From an uncultured Sphingomonadaceae bacterium (GTDB taxonomy: Bacteria; Pseudomonadota; Alphaproteobacteria; Sphingomonadales; Sphingomonadaceae), in assembly GCA_947501325.1 (NCBI GenBank), contig CANMVC010000001.1, positions 310,001 through 374,000 on the forward strand: 64,000 nt of DNA. The letters are read 5' to 3'. Positions 42,753 through 51,465 of the stretch are shown here, piece by piece (positions within the stretch are counted from its first letter, which is position 1; each line of letters begins with the position of its first letter). The notes below the pieces were generated by a model. That model was not told the DNA's origin. It ran no database searches and saw only the letters and a list, made by a program, of their open reading frames with translations. The translations under genes and the position numbers were made by a program.

Positions 42753-43163
42753 TTATGTGCTCGATCCGACTTCAAAGCCCTTGCTCAACGGTGCAGAGGC
42801 AAAGATCAGGATGTCGTGAAGTTTGCCATCTTCGCCGACTTCGAAGAAATTGCAGTTGGACATGTGGATTTCTTCGCCTTCGTCATCGGTCAGCGAGATA
42901 TTGAAGCGCACGGCTAAGCGGTTTTTCTGCGGATCGGCCACAGCAACAAAATCTCGAAAGTTGATCACGGGAAAGCTGGTGATGAAATCTTCCAGATGGT
43001 CGCGCAGCGCAGTCCAGCCGGTATAGGTAAAATTGCTGCTCGGTATGCGCATTTCGCAGTCTTCCGATATACCCGCCATAACGCCATCCAGATCATGGGC
43101 ATTGAGCTTCTTGAAGAAATTTTCGATACCTGCAGTGACAAGCTGTTGTCTCAATAATGCCAT
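42753..43163 (-). CDS. SnoaL-like / NTF2-fold protein
   Basis: A 136-residue NTF2-like domain. It has FFKKLNAHDLDGVMAGISEDCEMRIPSSNFTYTGWTALRDHLEDFITSFP, AVRFNISLTDDEGEEIHMSNCNFFEV and a final short helix, typical of polyketide-cyclase-like or ketosteroid-isomerase-like folds. The catalytic role is unclear. It overlaps the stop of the MmgE/PrpD gene by TAATG (43161-43165), so translation is coupled. Confidence 0.8.
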   Translation of the reverse strand: MALLRQQLVTAGIENFFKKLNAHDLDGVMAGISEDCEMRIPSSNFTYTGWTALRDHLEDFITSFPVINFRDFVAVADPQKNRLAVRFNISLTDDEGEEIHMSNCNFFEVGEDGKLHDILIFASAPLSKGFEVGSST

Positions 43164-44581
43164 TATGCATCTCCTTTTGACTGCGTGACCGTGTCAATAA
43201 CATCCCTGCTGTCCGGATAGGGGCTCGATTGCTCAACAATGGCAAACAGGTCCTTTGGGTCCCGATCAAAATCGGCCGCAGCGAAACACTGGCTGACCTT
43301 AGTCAGTTCGTCTGCTCGGCTAAGTGGTCGCAAGGGAGAACCGAATGGAATATCCACAGTCTGCTCTATCGTCCGGCCATCATTCAGCTCGAGCACGATT
43401 TTTTGCGGTGACAAAGCATTGGGATCCGGATTGTCATTCAGAATGACATGAATTTTTGCAGCATCATCAAGGGTCTGCGGATTGCTGAAGCTTTCAGTGG
43501 TGAAGAGAGCCGGATCAACCTTGCGCTGGCGTATCATCATTGGAGCCACAAATTCCAAGCATAATCGGGCATAGGCGGGCTGCATATCCGGCTTGCAGGC
43601 ACGGCCAACCAGAAGTTTGATCAACGAGGGCACATAGGCCGTCAGGCTGGCTACATTCTCCATTTCGAAATCATGGTCTGCGCGCATATCCATCAGGGCG
43701 GTCAATGTGGCCTGGGTAGCGCGGCCCGCGGGAAAGGGTTTGTGCGCCACCTCGGTGATTTTCCAAGGGTTGCCCCAAGCGTTGAAATGCGCATTGAGAT
43801 TTTCGCCCTGCTCAATCAGTTTGAAATATCCGAACTTGCCGTCCACCACGTCATGCGGACCGGTCATGCCATGTGTTACCAGATCAGCAGCAGTTAGTGC
43901 GGCGCGGGCAGCGATACCGATTTGTAGCGGCAAAGTTTCCGAACCTTCCCAATGCGCCTGCATGGTTCCGGAAACCTGACTATAGGCAATCCCCATCAGG
44001 TTGGTCATTTGCATTCGGTCAAACTTGCGAAGCCGGCCAATAGCCATGGCAGCGCCCATTAGTCCGGCAGCCGAAGGCCGGAAAAACCGTGGTTCGGTTT
44101 TAGCAGCTGCGCCGAACAACACCGCTGTTTCAACGCCGACGATCAGCGCCAGCAACATCTCGTCGAGCGGCACGGGGCGCTCCTCAACTTCAGACAGCAG
44201 CGTGGCGGTCGTTGTGCAAAGCGCAATAACCACCGACGGTTCATGCAGCGCATCCCATTCCAGCGCGTGAATCTGAAAACCATTCATCACTGCGGCTGAA
44301 TGAGACGACAACCGGATGCCTTCACGGCCCAATATGCGGCAGGTTCCTGTCCTGTCGCCATCCCATTGCTGTGCCGCCGCCAATATCTTGTCGCTGGCGG
44401 GATTGCATTTTCCAGCAACCCCAACCGCCAGTGTATCGGCCAAAAAAGTCCTGGCATGGCGCACCGCATCAGCCGGTAGATCGGAAAAATTGCGAGATAG
44501 CACGCAATCGATCAACCGATCCGTGGTCGGACTGCTGTCACGCGATGCCTCAGGCTCGCTGCTGCCATATTGAAATGTCAT
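43163..44581 (-). CDS. MmgE/PrpD family protein
   Basis: A 472-residue protein of the MmgE/PrpD family, which includes 2-methylcitrate dehydratase and cis-aconitate decarboxylase. Features are the N-terminal RHARTFLADTLAVGVAG, MNGFQIHALEWDALHEPSVV (substrate-domain His region), LLALIVGVETAVLFG, and the C-terminal AHKPFPAGRATQATLTALMDM. The family catalyses (de)hydration or decarboxylation of small branched carboxylic acids. It may act on a carboxylic intermediate here, but the exact reaction cannot be read from the sequence. It lies between a serine hydrolase gene and a SnoaL-like gene. Confidence 0.85.
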   Translation of the reverse strand: MTFQYGSSEPEASRDSSPTTDRLIDCVLSRNFSDLPADAVRHARTFLADTLAVGVAGKCNPASDKILAAAQQWDGDRTGTCRILGREGIRLSSHSAAVMNGFQIHALEWDALHEPSVVIALCTTTATLLSEVEERPVPLDEMLLALIVGVETAVLFGAAAKTEPRFFRPSAAGLMGAAMAIGRLRKFDRMQMTNLMGIAYSQVSGTMQAHWEGSETLPLQIGIAARAALTAADLVTHGMTGPHDVVDGKFGYFKLIEQGENLNAHFNAWGNPWKITEVAHKPFPAGRATQATLTALMDMRADHDFEMENVASLTAYVPSLIKLLVGRACKPDMQPAYARLCLEFVAPMMIRQRKVDPALFTTESFSNPQTLDDAAKIHVILNDNPDPNALSPQKIVLELNDGRTIEQTVDIPFGSPLRPLSRADELTKVSQCFAAADFDRDPKDLFAIVEQSSPYPDSRDVIDTVTQSKGDA

Positions 44582-44657
44582 AATCGGGACGAATAGCTTT
44601 TCTGGTCAAACACCGGAACGATGAATGCTGGTTGACCGCGCAACGGATAAATTTTTT

Positions 44658-45896
44658 CTATTTATCCAATGCTTTCAATATGGTGTTGGGAATGAAGCTG
44701 TTATCCCATTCTGGCTCTTTCGGCGGACTGTCACCCATGCGAAGAATGACAAGCTTCCTGGATGGGACAATATAAGTGACCTGATTGCCATTGCCGTCAA
44801 ACAAAAACAGGTCGTTGGCGAGATAGGGTGCGCTGTGAAACACTTTTGGCGCTTGCGAAACCGGGCCCATGAAGCCGCGGCGCTCGGTATAGGGCGAGCC
44901 AATCCAGACACCTAGTCCGTAATAGGGATTGGTCGCAGAAGCTGTGCGCATCTCATCCACATAGCCCTCCGGCAACACGGGCGCGCCATCCACTTTCCCG
45001 TCATTTACCAGCAATATTCCCAGCTTTAGCCAGCTTTCAGCCGGTAGCAGCATACAGCATCCAGAATGGGCCAGGCCGCCTTCCCGGTTCAACCAGATCG
45101 TCCCGCCAGGCGCACCGATTTTCCGCAAAATCTCGGTGCCGATAAACTCTTCATATTGCCGTCCGGTCGCCCGTTCGATGACGATGGCAACCAAATCTCC
45201 AGTAGCGTTATTATAGGAATATTTTGTGCCCGGTGTGTCGGTTAACGGATATTCGTCAATAATATACTGGCCATGATAAGGATCGAGATAGGCCCGCGGA
45301 AAGGGGCTGTCGGGATCCATCTCAAAACTCTGTTCGAGCAGCCCGCTTGCCATGGACAGCATGTGACGGACGGTCATGCTTTCTTTTGGCGTTCCTTGCC
45401 ATTCGACAATGAAATCCGAGAGTTTCTGGTCAAGACTTTTGATATCGCCGAGAGCAATCCCTCGCCCTATCGCGATAGCGCTGAGCGGTTTCGACAGGGA
45501 TTTGGAGACTAGCGGCGTGGTGGCGGTATTACCCGCAAAATAACGCTCGGCAGCCAGCTTTCCATCATGCCAGACCAGCAGTGCGGAGCTATTATTTTTT
45601 GCCGCATAGCCGACTATTTTTTCCACTGCTGATGGTGGCAGCGCATCAGTCGATACATCCGGCAGACTGGATTGCGCCGCGCCGGGCACCGGTGCCATTA
45701 CATCATATTCCAGCCGTTCCCGCGCTGCAATTGCAGCAAACCGCTTTCGATAAAGTGTCTCTGAATCCGCCGGACGATCTTTCCAAGATGCGGACATCGG
45801 CGTTTTTGCGGGTTCGGCCATCGCGTTGTCTGTTGTCGACATGCAAGCCGTTGCGCCCAGAAGCAACATAAGCGCGAACAATTGTGGATATCTCAA
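44658..45896 (-). CDS. Class C beta-lactamase-fold serine hydrolase, predicted lipoprotein
   Basis: A 412-residue hydrolase. The N-terminus is a signal with Cys 18 in GATAC, a plausible lipobox. The catalytic S-x-x-K is SLSK in VSKSLSKPLSAIAIG at about residue 132, and the Y-x-N motif is KYSYNNATGD. Such enzymes cleave esters or amides, including EstB-type esterases and microcystin-linearising MlrB-like proteins. The start is a TTG (45894-45896) with GAGGG upstream; no ATG gives a full signal. It is 5 nt downstream of small protein A. Confidence 0.8.
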   Translation of the reverse strand: MRYPQLFALMLLLGATACMSTTDNAMAEPAKTPMSASWKDRPADSETLYRKRFAAIAARERLEYDVMAPVPGAAQSSLPDVSTDALPPSAVEKIVGYAAKNNSSALLVWHDGKLAAERYFAGNTATTPLVSKSLSKPLSAIAIGRGIALGDIKSLDQKLSDFIVEWQGTPKESMTVRHMLSMASGLLEQSFEMDPDSPFPRAYLDPYHGQYIIDEYPLTDTPGTKYSYNNATGDLVAIVIERATGRQYEEFIGTEILRKIGAPGGTIWLNREGGLAHSGCCMLLPAESWLKLGILLVNDGKVDGAPVLPEGYVDEMRTASATNPYYGLGVWIGSPYTERRGFMGPVSQAPKVFHSAPYLANDLFLFDGNGNQVTYIVPSRKLVILRMGDSPPKEPEWDNSFIPNTILKALDK

Positions 45897-45901
45897 AATG
45901 G

Positions 45902-46261
45902 TTATCCCTCTGCAATTTCTTCGAGCACAGCGGAATAACGCGCGCCGGAATCGTTCTGTTCCTGCTCTTTGGCTTTCTTGAGTGTCACATAATAAAGGCG
46001 ATCCAGAAAGGCCTTGCGTCGTTCTTCGCGCGCCAGGATCGTGGCTTCGTCCGGTTCGAAATTGTCCACTTCCTCGTCAATCATGATGCCCTTGGCCGTC
46101 GCGATTTTCTCTACAGTATCGAGCCGGTCTCTCATGACGCAGAACTCGCTGGCTAGCACCAGGATCATAGACATGGCTTCGTCAACGCCATCAACCTCGA
46201 AAAATGTCGGCCGCTTGCCCTTAGCGTGGCGTGGAATTGCCGGTTCGGTTGCCTCTTCCAT
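45902..46261 (-). CDS. Small protein A, paralogue of the 59457-59795 product; methyltransferase-linked
   Basis: A 119-residue protein that I cannot assign to a named family. Its core (residues 22-92) aligns well with the product at 59457-59795: R-(L/V)-x2-(V/L)-E-K-I-x-(T/A)-A-K-G-I, E-E-(V/I), P-D-E-A-x-I-x-A-R, and E-R-x-A-F-(L/V)-(D/E)-R. It is predicted helical and acidic, with no signal peptide. It begins immediately after the stop of methyltransferase A (TAG then ATG), so the two are translationally coupled. Such pairing suggests a subunit or chaperone-like partner (inference). Confidence 0.75.
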   Translation of the reverse strand: MEEATEPAIPRHAKGKRPTFFEVDGVDEAMSMILVLASEFCVMRDRLDTVEKIATAKGIMIDEEVDNFEPDEATILAREERRKAFLDRLYYVTLKKAKEQEQNDSGARYSAVLEEIAEG

Positions 46262-47455
46262 CTAGCTAGCCCTCCGTGCGATCAATACTTCCCAGCCGCC
46301 ACCGGGGGCATATTCGCCCGCGACAAATTCTCTGTCAGCCTCTTGAGTTTCCTCTGGCGCAAAAGCTTCGAGGGCCGCCATGGGTGCATTGTCGAATGAC
46401 ACGGCATCAGGCGCAAATCCTGCATCGGTTGCAAGCTTGATCTGGTCCATTTCGCGCATCGCGCCCCAGAAGGGTTCATTATTATAGTAGGTCTCATTGT
46501 CGAGAATGAACTGCATGAACGGCCCCATTTTATGGAACGGCGGCAAGTCGGCATGGATCATATAGCCGCCCGGTTTCAGCAGCCTATGACATTCGCGAAT
46601 GATTTCCGGCATCGCCTTGCCGCTCGTTTCGTGGAGCAGGATATGGCTGACAATCAGATCAAAGCTTTCATCATCAAAACCAGTTGCTTCTGCGTCGCGC
46701 TGCAAGAAGCCCACTTCCATTCCCTTTGCTGCAGCACGGGCATGGGCGTAGCGAACGCAGGGGCCGCCAACATCAATACCCGTAACATTGGCTCCTGGAA
46801 AAATCTCCTTATAGGGCAGCGTCGAATGGCCGACAGTGCAACCCATATCGAGAATATCTTTTGGCTCAAACCCGTCCAGATTGCGCTTGATATAATTGCA
46901 AACCGACCGACCCATATCATCATTGTCAGGGCCCATCATTCCCATTGAATAGAGATACACTCCGCGGTCGTAAAGCGCACCGGCAGTGACATCCGCATCC
47001 GTCGCAGCAGAAGCGTATCCGCCGGGCATGCAATGAATATCAATCGCGCTGATATAGCGAGGCACTTCGAAATCCGTGCTTGATTCCAAAGGGGCTTTGG
47101 ATTGAGCGGATAGTTTCTGGGCTTTCGCATTGATATCATCCTGATCCCGCGCCAACGGTTCGATCACCGATTCCCAAAGCAATTCCTGCGCGACCCGATT
47201 GGCAGACGCATAGGCCTGAAAATAGGGGTCAGCGACCATGGTTGACCGAATATCATGGCGATCCTCTGGTTTGCGCCCATGCTGTTTTTCGAATTGCCGG
47301 GATGCGCGACCTTCAAAAACCGGTGTGAGCCCGGGAAGCAGATCATTCTGAACAAATTGTTTCAGGCTTTTGGAGAAATCCTGTCGCATGCGATCGTCAT
47401 GATCTCCAACAACAAGAATATCATGCTTTGCTTGCCCGGAAACATAGTGTTGCAT
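46262..47455 (-). CDS. Class I SAM-dependent methyltransferase A
   Basis: A 397-residue protein. An N-terminal helical domain (1-130) contains F-E-K-Q-H-G-R-x-P-E-D-R-x-D-I-R-x-x-M. The motif DIHCMPGGY (139-147) precedes a Rossmann methyltransferase domain with SAM loop ILDMGCTVG (201-209), acidic motif VTGIDVGG, LQRDAEATGFDDESFDLIVSHILLHET, and LLKPGGYMIHADLP. It is paralogous to the proteins at 50188-51384 and 59809-60900. The ATG at 47453-47455 has GGAG upstream. It heads a six-gene minus-strand operon. The methyl acceptor is unknown. Confidence 0.85.
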   Translation of the reverse strand: MQHYVSGQAKHDILVVGDHDDRMRQDFSKSLKQFVQNDLLPGLTPVFEGRASRQFEKQHGRKPEDRHDIRSTMVADPYFQAYASANRVAQELLWESVIEPLARDQDDINAKAQKLSAQSKAPLESSTDFEVPRYISAIDIHCMPGGYASAATDADVTAGALYDRGVYLYSMGMMGPDNDDMGRSVCNYIKRNLDGFEPKDILDMGCTVGHSTLPYKEIFPGANVTGIDVGGPCVRYAHARAAAKGMEVGFLQRDAEATGFDDESFDLIVSHILLHETSGKAMPEIIRECHRLLKPGGYMIHADLPPFHKMGPFMQFILDNETYYNNEPFWGAMREMDQIKLATDAGFAPDAVSFDNAPMAALEAFAPEETQEADREFVAGEYAPGGGWEVLIARRAS

Positions 47456-47558
47456 AAATTTTTTCTCCTTGGGGACATGGTCGCGACAAACCAACGCGAC
47501 CGGCCGATTTTATCTCATACTCTTTGACTATATTCCCCTCTGTTTTCCATCAGTGGTT

Positions 47559-47672
47559 ATGATTGCAAAACTATCCGACAAGCGGTCACACTTTTCATCA
47601 ATCGAGCGGGATCAGACAGCCCAACTATGGTTGGAAAAATTTGAAACCGATATGCTGGCTCAGGCTGCGTGA
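47559..47672 (+). CDS. Possible 37-codon ORF before the b561-cytochrome c gene
   Basis: ATG 47559 opens 37 codons ending at TGA 47670-47672, in frame with the downstream TTG start of the cytochrome. The peptide (ending LEKFETDMLAQAA) has protein-like composition, but there is no strong Shine-Dalgarno. It covers the operator-like site at 47572. It could be a leader peptide, a decayed N-terminus, or chance. Confidence 0.2.
   Translation: MIAKLSDKRSHFSSIERDQTAQLWLEKFETDMLAQAA
47572..47588. promoter_or_regulatory. Candidate IclR-regulon operator (diverged copy)
   Basis: TATCCGACAAGCGGTCA shares 11 of 17 positions with the perfect palindrome before the IclR gene, including TATCCG and the CGG of the second arm. 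It lies between the divergent methyltransferase A and b561-cytochrome c operons. Confidence 0.4.
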
Positions 47673-47687
47673 ATAGGGAGCGATATT

Positions 47688-48956
47688 TTGGTCAAGGACT
47701 CTGTGGCTGAAGAACAGCAAGGACTAGCGAAAATTCAGGGCCATTGGGTAGAATATACCTGGGCGGTGGCATTTTTTATTCACAGTATTATCAACACCCT
47801 GTTGCCACGAACGGACAAAGCCGATGCCATGCGGGAAGTGCTGCGCGGCTGGCACTATGCGGTTGGCACGGTTGTCGGTATTTTGAGTATCTGGGTCCTG
47901 ATCCGATTGTGGAAACGCCGTCATGTTCCGATCAACAACAACATGTCCGCACTGGCCAATCGCTGGTCATTTGCGTTGGTGTTTTTTACCGCAGCGTTAC
48001 TCTTCATCGCGCCGTTGTTCGGTATTTTTAATGCATGGGCCAATGGTCTGGCCATTCATTTTGGGCCGCTCCCGGCTTTTCCCTCGTTAATGGGTGAAAA
48101 CCGGGCGGTCTGGCTGTTCGCTGGATATTTCCACGCCGGCATCGGTTTTTCCGTTTTGTTTTTGACCCTCATGACGCTGCTGACTGCGGGCTATTTTTTG
48201 CTCCGTTATGGCGAGGGGCTGTTTTCCGGTTTTCCGCCAGGTTTTGGCCTATTCATGTTGCTCAGCGCGACTGTTTCGATTTATGCAGCGACAACTTTTA
48301 GCGGACCGGAGCCCGGACCACGCTCTGTGGCGGTTTTTCTCGCCATTTGCCTGGCTGTCTGGGGCCTTGCGCGCTTGCTTAAACGGCAGCCGTCCAAAAC
48401 CGTTGATGCTTTTTCCGGTCGTGCCGGTCTTGGCATCGTCGCGGTAATAGCGGCGCTGGTAGTGAGCGTTGCCGGTCTTTACGGCCCCTATGCTTTGTTC
48501 CGGGTCAGTCCGATCGAAATGGGCGAGAGGATTGAGGCGCCCGAAGGCGTAACGTCTCATCCGGACCCTGAAATCATCGTGCAAGTGACCCCGGAAACGG
48601 CACTGGAGCGTGATGTCCGGGCAGAAAATTTCAAATGGTGTGGCTTTTGTCATACCATGAACAAAGGCGGCAAACATTTGGCGGGACCAAATCTCTACGG
48701 GATATTCGGTCGCCCCGTCGGAACGGTTCCGAATTTTACCTTTACCGAAAATTTTGCTGCTCGCGGGAAGGCCGGGGAAGTCTGGACAGAGGAACTGATG
48801 GACGAGCTGGTTGCCGACCCTGACGCATTTGCGCCCGGCACGACGATGGTTGTGTCCTCCGGCAACGTCAAAGACCCTGAACGCCGAGCTGCGCTGATCA
48901 ACATACTGAAGAAAGAGACCATGGGTGAAGCTATTGAAGAAGTGCCCGCACCATGA
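47688..48956 (+). CDS. Membrane cytochrome b561-like domain fused to cytochrome c
   Basis: A 422-residue protein. The N-terminal 250 residues hold about six TM helices with HWVEYTW, LRGWHYAVGTVVGILSIWVLIRLW and FAGYFHAGIGFSV, whose His residues fit heme b ligation as in cytochrome b561. After a periplasmic linker, a class I c-type heme site CGFCH (about 318-322) and a likely axial Met in PGTTMV follow. This could pass electrons from a periplasmic dehydrogenase or from quinol. The start is TTG 47688 with AGGGAG upstream. It overlaps the MFS gene by ATGA and heads a four-gene operon. Confidence 0.78.
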   Translation: MVKDSVAEEQQGLAKIQGHWVEYTWAVAFFIHSIINTLLPRTDKADAMREVLRGWHYAVGTVVGILSIWVLIRLWKRRHVPINNNMSALANRWSFALVFFTAALLFIAPLFGIFNAWANGLAIHFGPLPAFPSLMGENRAVWLFAGYFHAGIGFSVLFLTLMTLLTAGYFLLRYGEGLFSGFPPGFGLFMLLSATVSIYAATTFSGPEPGPRSVAVFLAICLAVWGLARLLKRQPSKTVDAFSGRAGLGIVAVIAALVVSVAGLYGPYALFRVSPIEMGERIEAPEGVTSHPDPEIIVQVTPETALERDVRAENFKWCGFCHTMNKGGKHLAGPNLYGIFGRPVGTVPNFTFTENFAARGKAGEVWTEELMDELVADPDAFAPGTTMVVSSGNVKDPERRAALINILKKETMGEAIEEVPAP

Positions 48957-50191
48957 TTCATGAGGAATTTCGCAAAGGCTGGAAGGCTCTATTTGCAGGG
49001 GTCGCTGGTGTTACCACCGGTGCATCGCCAATACCGTTCAATGTCCTGCCAATCGTCATCGGACCCATCCATTTCGCCATGGGCTGGTCCTTTCTGCAGA
49101 TTAGCATCGGCATAACAATTTATGGCATGGTTGGCGCGTTTCTGGCACCGGCCGTGGGGGCTCTTGCCGACAAAATTGGCGTGAAGCCGGTTGCCATGGC
49201 ATCGCTGACCGGCTTTGGAATTGCCCTTTCCCTGCTCTATTTTACGCCGGACAACATATATGTTTTCTACGCGATATGGGCATTGGTCGGGATGCTCGGG
49301 ATCGGTTCCACCCCGGTCACATGGAGCCGCACGATCAACATGTGGTTCTACGAAAACAAAGGGCTCGCGCTTGGCATATTATTGCTTGGCACGAGCATAG
49401 CCGGACTGATCGTCCCGCAAATCGCCAATGCTGTCGTGGAAGCGGCAAGCTGGCGAGAAGTATTCCCGGTTATGGCTTTTTTACCGCTACTGGTTGGCTT
49501 GCCTATCGCCTTTTTTCTATTCCGCGACCCATCGCCATCCGAACGGCCCCAGGAAATCCGCAGCGCTACCGGCGAGCTAACCGGATTCGGATTGCGCGAA
49601 GCGCTCCAGCATTATCGCTTCTGGATATTGTTCGCATCAGTAGTGTGTATTGCTCTGGCCTATGGCGGCGCGCATATTCATATGGTCCAGATTGTCCAGA
49701 TGCACGGATTGACCCCGGGCCAGGCCGCAACCGTAATGGGTGTGGTGGCGAGCGGTATTTTCGCCGGAAGAGTGATCGTCGGTCTGTTGTTCGACAAATT
49801 CTGGGCACCCGCTGTGGCATTTCCGGTGTTGTTGTTGCCGGTCGCGGCCTGTGCGTTGTTACTCGGCACGGGTACCAGCCAGCCGCTGATCTTTTTGGCC
49901 GGCTTTCTGCTGGGGTTCGCAGCCGGTGCGGAATCTGATGTTATCGCCTATCTCGCGGCACGTTATTTTGGTATGATCTCCTACGGGCGCATCTATGGAT
50001 TTCTCTATGCGCCCTTTGGTATATTTTCGTCCATATCGCCGGTACTCTATGGTTACACCCGAGATACCACGGGCAGCTATGACAATATGCTGATTTTCGC
50101 CATGGGATTATTTGCAGTCGGCGGATTCTTGTTATTGTTGCTGGGCAAATATCCCGACTGGAAGACAACGGAAAGGACCGTAATGGCATGA
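48953..50191 (+). CDS. MFS transporter
   Basis: A 412-residue protein with 12 predicted TM helices and the same subfamily character as the protein at 37238-38485. Shared features are a D-K-(I/F)-G-V motif in the first cytoplasmic loop, WALVGMLGIGSTPVTWSRTI, and GFAAGAESDVIAYLAARYFGM. The coding sequence overlaps both neighbours by 4 nt (48953-48956 and 50188-50191). It probably imports or exports the compound handled by the adjacent methyltransferase and oxidoreductases. Confidence 0.87.
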   Translation: MIHEEFRKGWKALFAGVAGVTTGASPIPFNVLPIVIGPIHFAMGWSFLQISIGITIYGMVGAFLAPAVGALADKIGVKPVAMASLTGFGIALSLLYFTPDNIYVFYAIWALVGMLGIGSTPVTWSRTINMWFYENKGLALGILLLGTSIAGLIVPQIANAVVEAASWREVFPVMAFLPLLVGLPIAFFLFRDPSPSERPQEIRSATGELTGFGLREALQHYRFWILFASVVCIALAYGGAHIHMVQIVQMHGLTPGQAATVMGVVASGIFAGRVIVGLLFDKFWAPAVAFPVLLLPVAACALLLGTGTSQPLIFLAGFLLGFAAGAESDVIAYLAARYFGMISYGRIYGFLYAPFGIFSSISPVLYGYTRDTTGSYDNMLIFAMGLFAVGGFLLLLLGKYPDWKTTERTVMA

Positions 50192-51384
50192 AACCAGAAG
50201 ATATTGCACCGCCCTATACGGCGGTCACCCAGCATGATGTTTTTCCCAAGCCCAATCATGACGAGGTTGCGCGCTTTAACTTCCTTGCCAATTTCAACCG
50301 CTTTATGGCGACCGCTCTCGGCCCCGGGAACAAGCGGGCTTATGATAACCGAGTTTTGCCCAAGTTTATCAAGGACCATGGCCGCGAGCCTCAAGACCGA
50401 TTTGAAATTCGCCGGGCAATGAATGAAGATCCATGGCACCGTTTCTGGTCCGCATTGAAACGGAACTCCATGGAAATCCGTCAACAGAACGGGCGAACGA
50501 TCGTTTTGCGGCAGCTGGAAGAGCTTGTCGAAAAAGCGAGCCAGTTGAACGAAGGCAGCAACAAACTCTCACTGGATCCGGATGTTCATACACCACGTTA
50601 TCAGGCGGCAGTGGACATACATTGCATGCCCGGCAGCTATCATGGCGAAGAGTGCCCCGACGATATTTCCGCCGGCGCCAACTATGACTGCGGAATATTC
50701 GCCACCACCGCGGGCGGGATTGGTGCGCTGTCAGATGGCGGCGGTCAAGCGCTGGTCAAATGGATCAAGGAAGAGCGGCCCGGCTGGACGCCGAAACGGA
50801 TACTCGATATCGGCTGCACCGTCGGCCATAATATCGTGCCTCTTGCCCTGGCCTTTCCTGAAACTGAAATCATCGCGATAGATGTTGCCGCGCCCGTATT
50901 ACGTTATGGTCATGCCAGAGCAAAAGCGCTGGGCGCTGACAATATCACTTTCATTCAGCATAATGCCGAAGATTTGTCCCGCTGGCCGGATGAATATTTT
51001 GACTGGGTTCAAACAACCATGTTCCTGCACGAGACCAGTGGTACCGCACTCCCTAAGATAATCAACGAAGGCTATCGGACGCTGGCCAAAGGCGGACTGA
51101 TGTTCCATCTTGAGCAGCCAGCCTATACCGATGCGATGCCGCTCTATGAGCAATTTATTCGAGACTGGGATGCGTTCAACAATAATGAGCCATTCTGGTC
51201 CTCCATGCACGCGATCGATCTCAACGCTGTCATGACTGACGCTGGATTTGATGCTGGCTCGCTGTTTGAAGCGTACGTCAAAGCCGTGGTTGATCGAGAG
51301 GTGTTCCCTGCAACGGCAGATAGCGGCGAAACCGAAGATCATGGCCGCGCCGCAGCGTGGCACGCATTTGGCGCATGGAAATAG
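50188..51384 (+). CDS. Class I SAM-dependent methyltransferase B
   Basis: A 398-residue paralogue of methyltransferases A and C. The N-terminal domain has KDHGREPQDRFEIRRAMNEDP (60-82 region), then DIHCMPGSY (143-151), SAM loop ILDIGCTVG (205-213), IIAIDVAAPVLRYGHARAKALG, and WVQTTMFLHETSGTALPKII. It also shares F-N-N-N-E-P-F-W-x-x-M with A (Y-Y-N-N-E-P-F-W). Unlike A and C it has no adjacent ~115-residue partner gene. It is coupled to the MFS gene by ATGA and followed by a GMC oxidoreductase gene. Confidence 0.85.
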   Translation: MKPEDIAPPYTAVTQHDVFPKPNHDEVARFNFLANFNRFMATALGPGNKRAYDNRVLPKFIKDHGREPQDRFEIRRAMNEDPWHRFWSALKRNSMEIRQQNGRTIVLRQLEELVEKASQLNEGSNKLSLDPDVHTPRYQAAVDIHCMPGSYHGEECPDDISAGANYDCGIFATTAGGIGALSDGGGQALVKWIKEERPGWTPKRILDIGCTVGHNIVPLALAFPETEIIAIDVAAPVLRYGHARAKALGADNITFIQHNAEDLSRWPDEYFDWVQTTMFLHETSGTALPKIINEGYRTLAKGGLMFHLEQPAYTDAMPLYEQFIRDWDAFNNNEPFWSSMHAIDLNAVMTDAGFDAGSLFEAYVKAVVDREVFPATADSGETEDHGRAAAWHAFGAWK

Positions 51385-51465
51385 GCTGGCAGATGAACCA
51401 AAAAACCAGCCAGCCGATATCTTTGCAATATGCCAAGGCGAGCTTTTAATGCCCGAAGAGCTGGC

